Source: Phycisphaeraceae bacterium
Lineage (GTDB): Bacteria > Planctomycetota > Phycisphaerae > Phycisphaerales > Phycisphaeraceae
Assembly: GCA_029260715.1 (NCBI GenBank)
Contig: JAJDCS010000031.1
Location: forward strand, 1-64,000
Direction of reading: 5' to 3'
DNA: 64,000 nucleotides
The notes beneath the pieces are model-generated. The model was not told the origin of the DNA. It did no database searches and worked only from the letters and a program-made list of their open reading frames with translations. Each line of letters opens with the position of its first letter. Within the stretch, counting starts at the first letter, position 1. Made by a program: the position numbers and the translations under genes. Of this stretch, positions 53,293 to 62,483 are shown piece after piece.

Positions 53293-53823
53293 ATGGCCAA
53301 ACCGCTTCACGAACCCCTGCCTAGCAGCTCGATCGCGAGACTCTTGGACCGCACAGCGGCGGCCCGTGCAACCGCCCCGCCATCGTCAGCGCCTCTGGTA
53401 TTGCACGCCGCCACTTCTTCAACTCGCCCAGATGACGTGCCCCAGCCTTTGGCCCGGGTGGACGAGACGCCCGCTTGTACCAAGCGAGAGTTCACACTCT
53501 GCTCCCACACGGACGACGTCTTCAGTCAGTTGGCCGACATCTACCGCCGTACGACACGGACCCGGTTGAGCAACAGCCACGTGATGCGAGCTCTATTGAG
53601 AGGCGTTGCCCATTGCTTGGACGGCTTGGAACTGGAGGCCCACAAGCAGCTGGTTCCGCAGAAGCTGCCCAGTAACGCCAGAGGAAGGCAAGAGGAGCGG
53701 GCCCGCTTCGAGGAACGGCTGGCTCGCGTGCTGATCGCCGGCATTCGCGCCGCTTCATCCGACGAGGACCACGACCCGATCCTTGCCGCCAGCGGTGAGA
53801 GCCCACAGATTCCTCGTCAGTAA
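53293..53823 (+). CDS. Small probable ParA partner with ribbon-helix-helix-like region
   Basis: 176 aa; AGAGGAG upstream. N-terminal part Ser/Ala/Pro-rich and probably disordered; middle KREFTLCSHTDDVFSQLADI then TRLSNSHVMRALLRGVAHCL looks like a beta-strand plus two helices as in RHH (CopG-type) proteins; a charged helical C-terminus follows. Located right after parA, it is a natural centromere-binding partner. No sequence match recognised. Its end overlaps the convergent trbI end by 7 bp. Confidence 0.6.
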   Translation: MAKPLHEPLPSSSIARLLDRTAAARATAPPSSAPLVLHAATSSTRPDDVPQPLARVDETPACTKREFTLCSHTDDVFSQLADIYRRTTRTRLSNSHVMRALLRGVAHCLDGLELEAHKQLVPQKLPSNARGRQEERARFEERLARVLIAGIRAASSDEDHDPILAASGESPQIPRQ

Positions 53824-54893
53824 GGCGCAAGGACCATGTCCTTGTTGACCAAGACATTCACGACCGTCCCCTGGGCCAGCTTGATCGTCGGCCTCACGCT
53901 CAACTCCCGCTCCACGATGCGCTGCCCGACCCTTGACGACTCTTGGGCCACCGTGTCACCGACGACGTCGCTGTAGCTACGCTCACCATCGGAGCTGCGG
54001 GCGAGGTTGCCGCCAAAGGCCAGGACCGTGCTGAGCAAGACCCCACCGATGAGCCTGTCATAGTGGTGATCGACGGTGCCCTCGAGCCCGGTCTGACCGG
54101 AACCGTCCACACCGGCCATTCCCTGTAGCTCGATCGACCGCCCGTCCGGCATCACCAGCCGCTGCCAGACCACCAACGCGCGGTCCTGCCCGTTCTCGAC
54201 CACGTCGTCGTACGCGCCGTACAGAACCGCGCCGGCCGGGACCAGGACGTGCCGCCCGGTCAGGGTGTCCATCACTGGCTCGGTGACCCGGGCGACAATG
54301 TCGCCCGGCAGGTCACTGTTGACCGCCGTGACCAGCGCCGCGGGTATGACCGAGCCCGCCGTCAGCGTAAACGGTGACCGTGTTGGCCGGTAAGGCTGAT
54401 CCAGGTACGGGGTGACACCACTGAGCGCGGATGTGAACGGCGTCGACTCGGGGTCGGCCGTTATTTCTTGCAGCGCCGTGCCGGCCGTGGCACCGGCCGT
54501 GGGTGGCAGAGGGACGTCGAAGAAGATCGCGGCCGTCCGCGCCGACTCTGATTCGGCAAACAGCTCTTTGGCCAGTTCGAAGTTGATGTCCGGCGTCGGA
54601 AGCATCGGTGCAGCTCGTTCAACGACGGGTTCCGTTGGTGCAAAGGGAATATCGCTGTAGCGCTGCGGCAGCGCTTGGACCGACGATGGTGGCGACGAAC
54701 TGTAGAGGTTGGTGTGATCTGATTGCGAGTCCCTCGAACGCTCCGCGTTGCGGACACCGGCGAAGAATGCCAGGGTAACGGTCGCCGCCAGAAGGGCCAC
54801 GGCGAGCACCACCATCCTAGGCTTGAGGCCGCCGCCCAGAGGCGGCCTGGGGTGCAGGTCGAGGATGTCGTGAGGGTTCTGTTTCGGTTGCAT
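53817..54893 (-). CDS. trbI: TrbI/VirB10-family conjugation protein
   Basis: 358 aa from ATG 54893; a longer frame to 55043 overlaps trbG and is not used. N-terminal cytosolic Pro-rich tail, one TM (MVVLAVALLAATVTLAFF, about 27-44), Pro/Ser linker, and the conserved C-terminal domain (AGSVIPAALVTAVNSDLPGD; VLVPAGAVLYGAY; GTVNVLVNKDMVLAPY). It spans the envelope and gates the T4SS core complex with TrbG and TrbF. Last gene of the leftward trb operon. Confidence 0.93.
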   Translation of the reverse strand: MQPKQNPHDILDLHPRPPLGGGLKPRMVVLAVALLAATVTLAFFAGVRNAERSRDSQSDHTNLYSSSPPSSVQALPQRYSDIPFAPTEPVVERAAPMLPTPDINFELAKELFAESESARTAAIFFDVPLPPTAGATAGTALQEITADPESTPFTSALSGVTPYLDQPYRPTRSPFTLTAGSVIPAALVTAVNSDLPGDIVARVTEPVMDTLTGRHVLVPAGAVLYGAYDDVVENGQDRALVVWQRLVMPDGRSIELQGMAGVDGSGQTGLEGTVDHHYDRLIGGVLLSTVLAFGGNLARSSDGERSYSDVVGDTVAQESSRVGQRIVERELSVRPTIKLAQGTVVNVLVNKDMVLAPY

Positions 54894-54945
54894 CGGTTTC
54901 GGCTCTGGCCTTCGTTCATCGAATACCCGTGCATGCAAACGGGTG

Positions 54946-55902
54946 TTACCGGGCAATTCGTTCGACTCCAACGGAGGTGCCGCCGAGCAGGAGCACCATC
55001 CGGTCAACCACCTTGTCCAGGATGTAGAAGTCGTCTCGGACACGGTAATTCACAACGATACGGCGCCCACTCAGACCCTTGGCGTAGACCAGGGGCGACA
55101 CCTTGTTGCCGCGGGGGAACTGGATGTAGGTCTTGTTCCCGTCGTTGAAGACGTGCACCGGCGCCCATTTGGGCATCCAACGCCCCTCCAACAGTTTGAC
55201 CCTGTAGTTGAAGTCCGCTTGGTCGAGTTGGACTGGTGCGAGGGAGTCTTCCACCTTCGGTGACTTCGAATGATCAGGCGCCACGAAACGCAGCATCGAC
55301 TCGTTGGGGTATCGCCACGCCACGGTCGCGTTGTACACGCCTTCCGGGACGCTCTTGAGTCCGACCTGGTACACCCGCTGGTTGGTGGTCAGCACCAGGT
55401 TCGTCTGTATCCACGGCCGCAGCGGCTTGACCAGGACCAGCGTCTGGGCGGGTCGCGTGCCGGTCGTCGTCTGCGAGACCTCCCAGCGCGCCGTGTCGCC
55501 CGCGGCGATCGAGGTCAGCTGCTCGCCCGGCTTCAGGGCCAGCGTGGTGATGAACACGGGCGAGGCGACGACCTCGTAGATCTGACCGGGCAGGTAGTCG
55601 TAGAACTGGGTCGACAGGACAAAGTCGTCGGCCGACGACCGGTTGGTCGCATCCTCGTTGGACTCCTGAATCGCTTCGAGGGCTTCCTGGGGGTTTTCTT
55701 CTTGTGCCGGGTCCGTCGTCCGCTCGGGCAGTTTCATCTGCTTGGGCTTGAGCGGTGGGATCGGGGCCTTCGCGACAGGTGGATCGATCTTTCGGTCTAC
55801 CGCGCTAAATTCGTAGGCATAATTCCAGTCACGATCCCAGAGAGAACACCCCGACATTGGGAGAACACACACGGCCAACACGAGAATAGGGGTTATGCGC
55901 AT
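54946..55902 (-). CDS. trbG: TrbG/VirB9-family outer-membrane core lipoprotein
   Basis: 318 aa from ATG 55902, chosen because AAAGG is 8 bp upstream; the ATG at 55908 is too close. Lipobox MSGC. VirB9 features: IYEVVASPVFITTLALKPGE, TLVLVKPLRPWIQTNLVLTT, and the C-terminal domain WAPVHVFNDGNKTYIQFPRG and VNYRVRDDFYILDKVVDRMV. Interacts with TrbI. The Lys/Pro stretch after the lipobox may be the TrbH/VirB7-like replacement, as no separate lipoprotein gene is seen. Confidence 0.92.
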   Translation of the reverse strand: MRITPILVLAVCVLPMSGCSLWDRDWNYAYEFSAVDRKIDPPVAKAPIPPLKPKQMKLPERTTDPAQEENPQEALEAIQESNEDATNRSSADDFVLSTQFYDYLPGQIYEVVASPVFITTLALKPGEQLTSIAAGDTARWEVSQTTTGTRPAQTLVLVKPLRPWIQTNLVLTTNQRVYQVGLKSVPEGVYNATVAWRYPNESMLRFVAPDHSKSPKVEDSLAPVQLDQADFNYRVKLLEGRWMPKWAPVHVFNDGNKTYIQFPRGNKVSPLVYAKGLSGRRIVVNYRVRDDFYILDKVVDRMVLLLGGTSVGVERIAR

Positions 55903-55939
55903 TTTCATTACCTTTATAGACGTCGATGACACCGAGGCA

Positions 55940-56635
55940 TCACAGCCCGGCGTCGAATTCTTCGCTCCAGGAAAAGTCGGTGACCAGAATGCCCAGCGGG
56001 TTGTCGAACGCCTCCTGCTCGTTGGACGGCTGGCGTAGCGTGTACGTGAACAGCCCCGTGTACCTCGCCGTATCCTCAAGAGAGCCGTCCCGATACGTCT
56101 GCTCGACCCAGTTGACCTGCAGCGTCGTGTCGCTGCGCTTCAGCACGTTGCGGACCTCGACGGACCGGGCTTTCGTGGGACCGGTCCTCAGCGCCTCAAG
56201 CGACGAGCCGTATTCGCCCATCCTGGCCACGGCGTCGCCAGCGAGGAACTTGTACGCACGGTCCCAGTTCTCGCGTAGCACCACCGGATCGGTGGGGATG
56301 GACCGCACCTGTTCGACCAGCTGCCTGACCGCGTAGGCCACCCAACCGTCTTCCACGTGATACTGCTTGTTGAGCCGCTGCAGCTGCCCCGGCTTGCCGA
56401 ACTTGTCGACCGGGATGTAAACCACTTCAAAACGGTTCTGAAACGATAGCCACACCAGCGACACGCCCAACACCACCGCCAAGGCGGCGGTGGCGAACGC
56501 CATGGCCCGCCAGTTGCGCGCACGGACCAGACACGAACCCATGCGGTCGTCCCACTCTTGGCGTGCCCGCGCGAACGGCGAGTGCATCTCGATAGGCGGG
56601 TTGTAGGTCAGGGATTGTCGTTTAAACCATGCCAC
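55940..56635 (-). CDS. trbF: TrbF/VirB8-family protein
   Basis: 231 aa from GTG 56635 (AAAGGA upstream). Short cytosolic N-terminus, one TM (AMAFATAALAVVLGVSLVWL), periplasmic domain with VEDGWVAYAVRQLVEQVRSI and DTARYTGLFTYTLRQPSNEQ then NPLGILVTDFSWSEE, typical of VirB8/TrbF. Assembly factor for the inner-membrane complex. Confidence 0.92.
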   Translation of the reverse strand: MAWFKRQSLTYNPPIEMHSPFARARQEWDDRMGSCLVRARNWRAMAFATAALAVVLGVSLVWLSFQNRFEVVYIPVDKFGKPGQLQRLNKQYHVEDGWVAYAVRQLVEQVRSIPTDPVVLRENWDRAYKFLAGDAVARMGEYGSSLEALRTGPTKARSVEVRNVLKRSDTTLQVNWVEQTYRDGSLEDTARYTGLFTYTLRQPSNEQEAFDNPLGILVTDFSWSEEFDAGL

Positions 56636-56668
56636 GGTCTTGGGTCCTTTCGGTTGCTGAAAAAGAGG

Positions 56669-57688
56669 TCATGTTTTCTTGTTCACGGGGTCCTTGGTTG
56701 AAGCGGGTGGTTTGGGGCCTGGTGTTGTTGAGGGTGACAACGCCCTGGCCGCAGCCCGCACGGCGGTGTTCGCCGCGGTCTGCGTACCCCGGCTGACCAT
56801 GTGCGCGGTCGGTTGGGTGGCCGAACCGGCGGCGACGCCCACCGCGGCCGTGCCGGCGAGCAGCCCAAAGGCGCTGCCCAGACCGAACGATGGGCTACCC
56901 GATGCCAGATCCTGGGCTAGGCGCGATGCCTGCCAAGAGAACACGAAGAAGATCACGCCACCGGTGGCCAGTCCCACCGCCTCTCTGAGCTGAACCGCCT
57001 CGGGGTTGTCGACGGTGAATTCCGCGAACAGGGAGAACGACACGGACACCACCAGCGTGATCAGCATCAGCCGCACGGCCGAAGTCACCAGCCAGCCCAT
57101 GGCGCGTTCGGCCATGAACGCCGTGCCCGGGAAGACCGCAAATGGCAACAGCACGTAGCACACAAGCGCCCCGAGTTTGAGCGTGACGATCGCGAAGAAC
57201 ATCTGCAATGCCACAGCCAAAAATGACACCAGCACCACGAACCCGGCGACGAAGAGCAACACGATCTCGCGGAGATTGACCATCGTGTCGAACGGGCCCG
57301 ACAGTCTCGACACCTCCGCCCAAACCATCGCCGCGGTCAGCCAGCCAAGGTTCGCGACTTGGCCCGGGTCGAGCATCTGTGAGCGGGTGACCCGGCCGCC
57401 GCCCGCGTTTAACCCCATCTGAACCGCGGTCTCGGCGACCGTGTCGACGAGGTAGGGGAACCGATCGATAAAGAACAGGATGAAACCGATCAAGAGAATC
57501 CGGCGGAGCATGTCGGCCACGATGTGGCCGCGTGCGCCCAGGGCCCAGTAGATCCCCGCGAGCGTCAGCTGCACGACCACCAGGGCGTTGAACAGCCACA
57601 AGACGTCGGTGGTTAGGAACGCGTACCCCGCGTCCAGACGCTGGACGATCGTGTTCATGAAGCTGTTGAAGACGGTGCCTTCGGCCAT
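56669..57688 (-). CDS. trbL: TrbL/VirB6-family polytopic membrane protein
   Basis: 339 aa with about six TM segments (LFNALVVVQLTLAGIYWALG; ILLIGFILFFIDRFPYLVD; VLLFVAGFVVLVSFLAVALQ; KLGALVCYVLLPFAVFPG; GWLVTSAVRLMLITLVVSVS) and a soluble Ala/Thr/Pro-rich C-terminus. The TrbL/VirB6 family forms part of the inner-membrane channel. Position between trbJ and trbF fits the Ti-type trb order. Confidence 0.9.
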   Translation of the reverse strand: MAEGTVFNSFMNTIVQRLDAGYAFLTTDVLWLFNALVVVQLTLAGIYWALGARGHIVADMLRRILLIGFILFFIDRFPYLVDTVAETAVQMGLNAGGGRVTRSQMLDPGQVANLGWLTAAMVWAEVSRLSGPFDTMVNLREIVLLFVAGFVVLVSFLAVALQMFFAIVTLKLGALVCYVLLPFAVFPGTAFMAERAMGWLVTSAVRLMLITLVVSVSFSLFAEFTVDNPEAVQLREAVGLATGGVIFFVFSWQASRLAQDLASGSPSFGLGSAFGLLAGTAAVGVAAGSATQPTAHMVSRGTQTAANTAVRAAARALSPSTTPGPKPPASTKDPVNKKT

Positions 57689-57700
57689 GGTGTGTCTCGC

Positions 57701-58408
57701 TCATCGGGAACGGGGGAACGGGTCGGCCACGCGAACCCGTGCAAATGTCCGGGTGTCATCTCGGTGTATCTCGATACGGCGCTGCCGGTAGTACTCGTGC
57801 CAAGCGGCGCGTTCGGCCTCACGAACCGCGGCCAGGCGGTGAGACGCCACGGTGGTGGCTTCAAGGCTCTGCAGCTGGGAGCCCAGCTGCCCCAGCATCT
57901 GGGTGTTCGCCTGCAGCGCGGATTTCTGGCCGATGGCCAGACGCGCGGCGTTACCGACGGTCTGGAGCCGGCTGCTCGTGGCGGGCATCGCGTCGACCAG
58001 AGCCTGTTGCACCCGCATCGCGTGCAGCGACACAGCGCGGCGATCCCGGATCCACTTGGCTTGGAGCGCCGCCATCTGGTCCGCCGTCAACCGGCTGAAG
58101 TCTTCCGGGAACGACACGACGGCTTCCACTTCCTGTGACAGCTCGTGCAGGGCGTCCATCGCCGCACGCACCTCGTACACCGTGTTGAGCTTGAGGCTCT
58201 TGAGCATCAGCAGTTGGTTGCGGATCTGCGTGACCGCGTGCGTGATCTGGACCAACGCCCGGTACGCCTGCAGCGAGTTGGCCGAGAAGTTGGCGGGGTC
58301 AAACACCGTCAGGGCCGAAGCGCTGGGTGATGGGGTGGCCATCACCGCGGCGACAACACCAATCAAGACCAGGCGCCGGTGACGGGTCAGTGTGTTCGAG
58401 CGTTTCAT
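57701..58408 (-). CDS. trbJ: TrbJ/VirB5-family minor pilus protein
   Basis: 235 aa. Signal peptide (VLIGVVAAVMATPSPSASA), DPANFSANSLQAYRALVQIT, long helical body with QIRNQLLMLKSL and EVEAVVSFPEDFSR, and a basic C-terminus. Matches TrbJ: the N-terminal FDPxNF and the (Q/A)xxNQ(L) region. Its start overlaps the trbE stop by 4 bp. Likely pilus-tip protein. Confidence 0.87.
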   Translation of the reverse strand: MKRSNTLTRHRRLVLIGVVAAVMATPSPSASALTVFDPANFSANSLQAYRALVQITHAVTQIRNQLLMLKSLKLNTVYEVRAAMDALHELSQEVEAVVSFPEDFSRLTADQMAALQAKWIRDRRAVSLHAMRVQQALVDAMPATSSRLQTVGNAARLAIGQKSALQANTQMLGQLGSQLQSLEATTVASHRLAAVREAERAAWHEYYRQRRIEIHRDDTRTFARVRVADPFPRSR

Positions 58409-60882
58409 GGTGATACCTCGCTTTCCTTTAGTGTTGACGTTGAAAGCCGGTCCGCCGTTTCATCCAGGCCCTTGGCCCGCAGCCACTGCTCGGCGAACCG
58501 CTCGCGGCCGTGCTCACGGAGAATCTGATCGATCAGCCGCTGGTCCTGAGCGGAGCCCGCCGCGAAAAACGCCAGCTCCAGATCACTTAGCCCCAACTCG
58601 AACAGGCGGTTGCCCTCGGGGTTCTGGTAGTAGTAGTGGCGTTTCGGGGTGGCCTTAGCGACCAGGTCAATCTGCTGGTCGTTAAGCCCGAACCCCTCAT
58701 ACGCACCCCGTGCGACCGGGTCGGTGGCCTTGGGATTGGCCAGGAAAACGCGTGTGGGGCAGCCGTCGATTACCGCCGACGCCGCGGGGCTGTCGGTCAG
58801 GTCGCTGAGGCTCTGGGTTGCGAACACGACCGCTACGTTCTTCTTGCGCAGGACCTTGAGCCATTCGCGGAACTTCTCGGCGAAGACGCCGATCAGTAGC
58901 ACCGACCACACCTCGTCCAGCACCAGCAGTGTCGGACGGCCGTCACGGAAACGCTGTTCGAGCCGGTGGAACAGGTACATCAGCACCGGCACGACAATCG
59001 CCTTGACCCCCAGCAGCTGCTCGGTTTCGAAGGTCTGCCAGTCGTTCTGGTTCAGCTGGTCTTCGTCGGCGTCGAAGAACCGGCCGTAGGCGCCCGCCAG
59101 CGTGTACTGCCGCAGCGCCTCCTTGGCTTCCCTGTGCTGCAGCAGGCCGACGAACACGCTCATGGTCCGCTGCTTGCGTTCGTTCCTGGCCAAGACCTCC
59201 AGGGCGCTGCGCAGGGCTTCCTTGACCGAAGTCGTGACCTGCACGTTCTCCTGCTGTAAATCGTCGATCAGCCACCCCAGCGCCCAGCGGCGCTCCGCCT
59301 CGTCATCCACGCCGCCCAGCGGCTGAAACGCCACACCGCGGGTTGTTGCGGCGGCGTCACCACCTTCGGTGGCCGACGCCAGGCCGGTGCCCAGGTCGAC
59401 AAACTCACCCCCAACAGCCAGTGTTAGCGCCCGTGTACCGGCGCCCTTGTCGAAGATGAACACCTGGCTGTCGGGGTAACGCCTGTACGAGGCCACTACA
59501 AGATTCAAGAACGTGGTCTTGCCGCTGCCAGTTGGCCCAATCACCGCCAGGTGCCCCACGTCCTGGTAGAAGTTGCTGAACCGAAACGGCGTCGAGCCCT
59601 GAGTCTTGGCCATGAACAGCACCGGCCCATCGAGGTGCTTGTTCCACCTCGGCCCCGTCCAGACCGAGTGTGCCGGTATGAGGTCGCAGAGGTTCAGCGA
59701 CATCATCACCGCTGTTCTTGGGTCCGCGTAGACCAGGCCCGACAAGCTCCCGAACCAGGCCTCCGGCAGGTTCACCGTCTCAGTGGTCGACGCAAATCCC
59801 AGACCGTCGACGACCTCCTGGACCCGCTTGGCCCGCTCGTTGGCTTCGGCTGCGTCGCGGCCCGTGACCGTGACGGTCAGCGTCGTGTAACCGAAGCTCA
59901 CATGCCCTTCGCCCAATTCGCCCTGCGCGGTGCGCGCGTCTTCTTCCTTGGCCACCGCGTCGGGGTCGTCGGGCGTCTCCTCCTGCCTAAGAACCGCCTC
60001 CTTGAACAGGCTGACGATGGATTTGCGTTTGCCCCAATACTGCCTCCGACGCTTGCTGATCAGCGCCGCCGCGTCGGTGGGGCTCAGCGGCATGTACCGC
60101 ACGACCCACCGAAAAGGCAGCGGCAGGTGGTCCAGCGCGTCCAGCATCGCCGGGACCGTCCGGCCGGGGTGTGCAATCACCGACACGACCCGCACGTGCC
60201 GGTCGCCCAACCGCATATCGAAGCCACCGTACACGGGGCAGTCACAGACCAACGCGTCAATAGGAACGGGGCATTCAGGCGCCACCATGCTTACGTGTCG
60301 TGTCGATACGCAGCTGTGCAGATACGTAAGTGTCTGGGCGGTGTCGAGCGGTTCGACCGTGGGCATGAAGCCGGCCAGGACACCCGTGACCGACCGCACC
60401 TGGTCCAGGAAGTAGTCGAGTTCTCGCCGGTAATCGACCGCCTGTTGGCTTGTGTCGCCTTCCAGAAACAGCTGCTGAGCCCACCCGATCCGCTCGGCCG
60501 GTGGCAGGTAGACGAACGTCAAGAACCGATAGGTCTCGAAGCTCTCATCGCTGGCTTCGAAGGCTTGCCGCCGTACATCATCACACTGCCAGGTCACCGG
60601 GTCGGGGAACGCGCCGCTTAGGTAATCACGCACCTCGACGCGTTGGGCCTCGACGTAGACGGCCCACCGCGTACCCAGCCTACGCAGGGCGTTGTTCAGC
60701 TGAGCGCGTAGCGCCATCAGGTCGTTGATGGTGGCGCTCTCGCGGTCGGGCCCGCGGAACCGGAAGCTCTTCTGAAAGGACCCGTCCTTGTTGAGTACCA
60801 GTCCGTCGTCGATGAAGTAGGCCCAGGGGACCAAGTCAGTCAGTTTCGTGGCCTTGTGGCGGAACTCGCCGATGTGGATCAT
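58405..60882 (-). CDS. trbE: TrbE/VirB4-family conjugation ATPase
   Basis: 825 aa. N-terminal CagE/TrbE domain, then the ATPase part with Walker A GPTGSGKTTFLNLV (about residue 447-460), Walker B TLLVLDEVWSVL (about 650), VVFATQSLSDLTDSPA and the C-terminal region. The most conserved T4SS energiser; this form groups with TrbE of P-type systems by its neighbours. Start follows trbD by 1 bp; the stop overlaps trbJ. Confidence 0.95.
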   Translation of the reverse strand: MIHIGEFRHKATKLTDLVPWAYFIDDGLVLNKDGSFQKSFRFRGPDRESATINDLMALRAQLNNALRRLGTRWAVYVEAQRVEVRDYLSGAFPDPVTWQCDDVRRQAFEASDESFETYRFLTFVYLPPAERIGWAQQLFLEGDTSQQAVDYRRELDYFLDQVRSVTGVLAGFMPTVEPLDTAQTLTYLHSCVSTRHVSMVAPECPVPIDALVCDCPVYGGFDMRLGDRHVRVVSVIAHPGRTVPAMLDALDHLPLPFRWVVRYMPLSPTDAAALISKRRRQYWGKRKSIVSLFKEAVLRQEETPDDPDAVAKEEDARTAQGELGEGHVSFGYTTLTVTVTGRDAAEANERAKRVQEVVDGLGFASTTETVNLPEAWFGSLSGLVYADPRTAVMMSLNLCDLIPAHSVWTGPRWNKHLDGPVLFMAKTQGSTPFRFSNFYQDVGHLAVIGPTGSGKTTFLNLVVASYRRYPDSQVFIFDKGAGTRALTLAVGGEFVDLGTGLASATEGGDAAATTRGVAFQPLGGVDDEAERRWALGWLIDDLQQENVQVTTSVKEALRSALEVLARNERKQRTMSVFVGLLQHREAKEALRQYTLAGAYGRFFDADEDQLNQNDWQTFETEQLLGVKAIVVPVLMYLFHRLEQRFRDGRPTLLVLDEVWSVLLIGVFAEKFREWLKVLRKKNVAVVFATQSLSDLTDSPAASAVIDGCPTRVFLANPKATDPVARGAYEGFGLNDQQIDLVAKATPKRHYYYQNPEGNRLFELGLSDLELAFFAAGSAQDQRLIDQILREHGRERFAEQWLRAKGLDETADRLSTSTLKESEVSP

Positions 60883-60883
60883 G

Positions 60884-61165
60884 TCACAGCCCCAGGTAGC
60901 GGTGGTTGACCAGGTGTTTGACGTGCCGCTGTCCGACCTCGAACCACATGGGGTCGTTGGCGGTCAGATACACCGCAACCGAGTGAAGCGTCAGGCCAAT
61001 CGGCAGGCTCAGCCACCAGATACCGAAACCCAGCGTCAGGACACCGGTCACCGTGAGATTGAACAGAGCGAATGAGCGTGGGACACCCGCCAACAAGACC
61101 GGCTGGGCCAGCGACTGATGGACCGGGACCTCGTAGCCCTCGATGTTGTGCTGAGCCTCATTCAA
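60884..61165 (-). CDS. trbD: TrbD/VirB3-family membrane protein
   Basis: 93 aa from a TTG at 61165 that overlaps the trbC stop; a much longer frame upstream is a shadow of trbC. Features: GYEVPVHQSLAQPVLLAGVP, two TM segments (FALFNLTVTGVLTLGFGIWW; LPIGLTLHSVAVYLTA) and NDPMWFEVGQRHVKHLVNHR, all typical of TrbD. Works with the VirB4 ATPase. Confidence 0.85.
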   Translation of the reverse strand: MNEAQHNIEGYEVPVHQSLAQPVLLAGVPRSFALFNLTVTGVLTLGFGIWWLSLPIGLTLHSVAVYLTANDPMWFEVGQRHVKHLVNHRYLGL

Positions 61166-61476
61166 AACGTTGCTCCACTGGTCACCGGCAGGAGCGTGGC
61201 GGCAACCGACGCGGCACCCGTCGCAAGGCTCAGCCCGAAGATGATCTGGATGACCCTCTGCCAGACTGGGCCGGGATTGGTAAAGGCAAGTAGAAGACCG
61301 AAGATGACGATCGATGCGATTACGCTCCCCTGGAGTACGGGGCCGGTCAGCGAATCCACCAGCATCTGGATGACACGCTCCCAGGGCAACCCGGTGCCCG
61401 CGGCGTGAGCTACCGAGGGCTGGGTCAACACAAACAGCAACGCTAAACACACCAGCCAAGATTTTCGTGAGGGCAT
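61162..61476 (-). CDS. trbC: TrbC/VirB2 pilin subunit (copy 1)
   Basis: 104 aa from ATG 61476. Signal peptide (VCLALLFVLTQPSVAHA), then two TM helices (LTGPVLQGSVIASIVIFGLL; VIQIIFGLSLATGAASVAAT), the VirB2 pilin pattern. Clearly related to the gene at 61551-61991. Likely the major pilus subunit, possibly circular as in RP4. Confidence 0.85.
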   Translation of the reverse strand: MPSRKSWLVCLALLFVLTQPSVAHAAGTGLPWERVIQMLVDSLTGPVLQGSVIASIVIFGLLLAFTNPGPVWQRVIQIIFGLSLATGAASVAATLLPVTSGATF

Positions 61477-61550
61477 GGGATATCTCCTACAGCGCCTAGC
61501 AATGCTTCCTGTCATTCAACTAGACGTACGCGGGTGCGAAGCGCAACAGG

Positions 61551-61991
61551 TCAGGTGTCCTCAGCGTCTTTGTCCTGGGCGTCACAACCACTTCCAAACA
61601 GCGATGTACAAACACATGCCACGACCGCTCCAAAAACGCCGACAGCTAATACGGGGGCTGCGTAGAGCACATAGGCGGCTGCTGGATCGATGTAGAAATG
61701 GGGCAGCAGCATAGCGCCAATGGTCACAACGCCCATCACGAGACTCAGGGCAAAGAAGAACTGGTTAATCGTCCGCCACACTGGGCCCGGATTGCTGAAA
61801 GCTAGTATTAGTCCAAATACAACGATCGATGCGATAACTAGACCCTGCAGCACCGGGCCCGTCAGCAGATCGGCCGGACCTTGAATGGAATACTCGCAGC
61901 CCAGCCCGGTGCCCGCGGCGTTGGTAAACGTGGGTAGTGCCAGCACAAACACGAATGCTAAACACACAGACCAAGACTCTCGTGGACGCAT
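61551..61991 (-). CDS. TrbC/VirB2-like paralogue (copy 2) with C-terminal extension
   Basis: 146 aa from ATG 61991. Closely similar to copy 1 through the leader and both TM segments (SWSVCLAFVFVLALP; LTGPVLQGLVIASIVVFGLI), then about 45 extra residues with a third TM (VLYAAPVLAVGVFGAVVACV) and a polar tail with Cys (SGCDAQDKDAEDT). A tandem duplicate that has diverged. Whether it is a pilin or an accessory is unknown. Confidence 0.8.
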   Translation of the reverse strand: MRPRESWSVCLAFVFVLALPTFTNAAGTGLGCEYSIQGPADLLTGPVLQGLVIASIVVFGLILAFSNPGPVWRTINQFFFALSLVMGVVTIGAMLLPHFYIDPAAAYVLYAAPVLAVGVFGAVVACVCTSLFGSGCDAQDKDAEDT

Positions 61992-62061
61992 CGTGGTTCT
62001 CCTAAAACACCTAACGTCGTTATCTATCAATCAGACGTTGTCAGGGACGAACCGTGACAGG

Positions 62062-62430
62062 TCAGACATCAATCGCATCGTCCTTGGCTTTAGGTGCATC
62101 CCGTTTGCGGCGCAAAAGTAGACAGAACAAGAGGGCCTCAAGCGCTGTAACTGTTGCGAGAATCCCCGCATGGAACAGACGTGTCGTTGTTTTCGGCGCG
62201 CGGGAGAATAGGGCGGCTGCAAACGACAGCGCGGCCGTTACAGGACAGAGTCCCATAGGCCGCTTGATAGAGTACCAGGCCACCTTCGGGTCCAGACCAG
62301 CAAATACAACCATCAGTCCTATGACGAGGGCGAATGCGAAGACGATGGCCTGTCCCGTCAGAAAAACCGAATCCGGCACTCCCATGCAGGGACCAAACAG
62401 CGCGAATGCATATGCCTGCTCCTGAACCAC
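62062..62430 (-). CDS. Small membrane protein, distant VirB2-like (copy 3)
   Basis: 122 aa. Its core, VFLTGQAIVFAFALVIGLMV then VFAGLDPKVAWYSIKRPMGL, parallels LTG...VIASIVVFGLILAFSNPG of the two TrbC proteins, and the last third (ALEALLFCLLLRRKRDAP ... DDAIDV) resembles the extension of copy 2. The N-terminal signal is short or missing. Same operon, 54 bp after trbB. Assignment as VirB2-like is by eye and needs alignment. Confidence 0.6.
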   Translation of the reverse strand: MVQEQAYAFALFGPCMGVPDSVFLTGQAIVFAFALVIGLMVVFAGLDPKVAWYSIKRPMGLCPVTAALSFAAALFSRAPKTTTRLFHAGILATVTALEALLFCLLLRRKRDAPKAKDDAIDV

Positions 62431-62483
62431 GAGGTACTGCTCGGGTATAGAAACAGACGCAGCACAGCGACGATCATCACAGC

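Noticed and set aside
59551-60621. 356-aa frame antisense to trbE
   Set aside because: Shadow of the VirB4 gene, which has all motifs.
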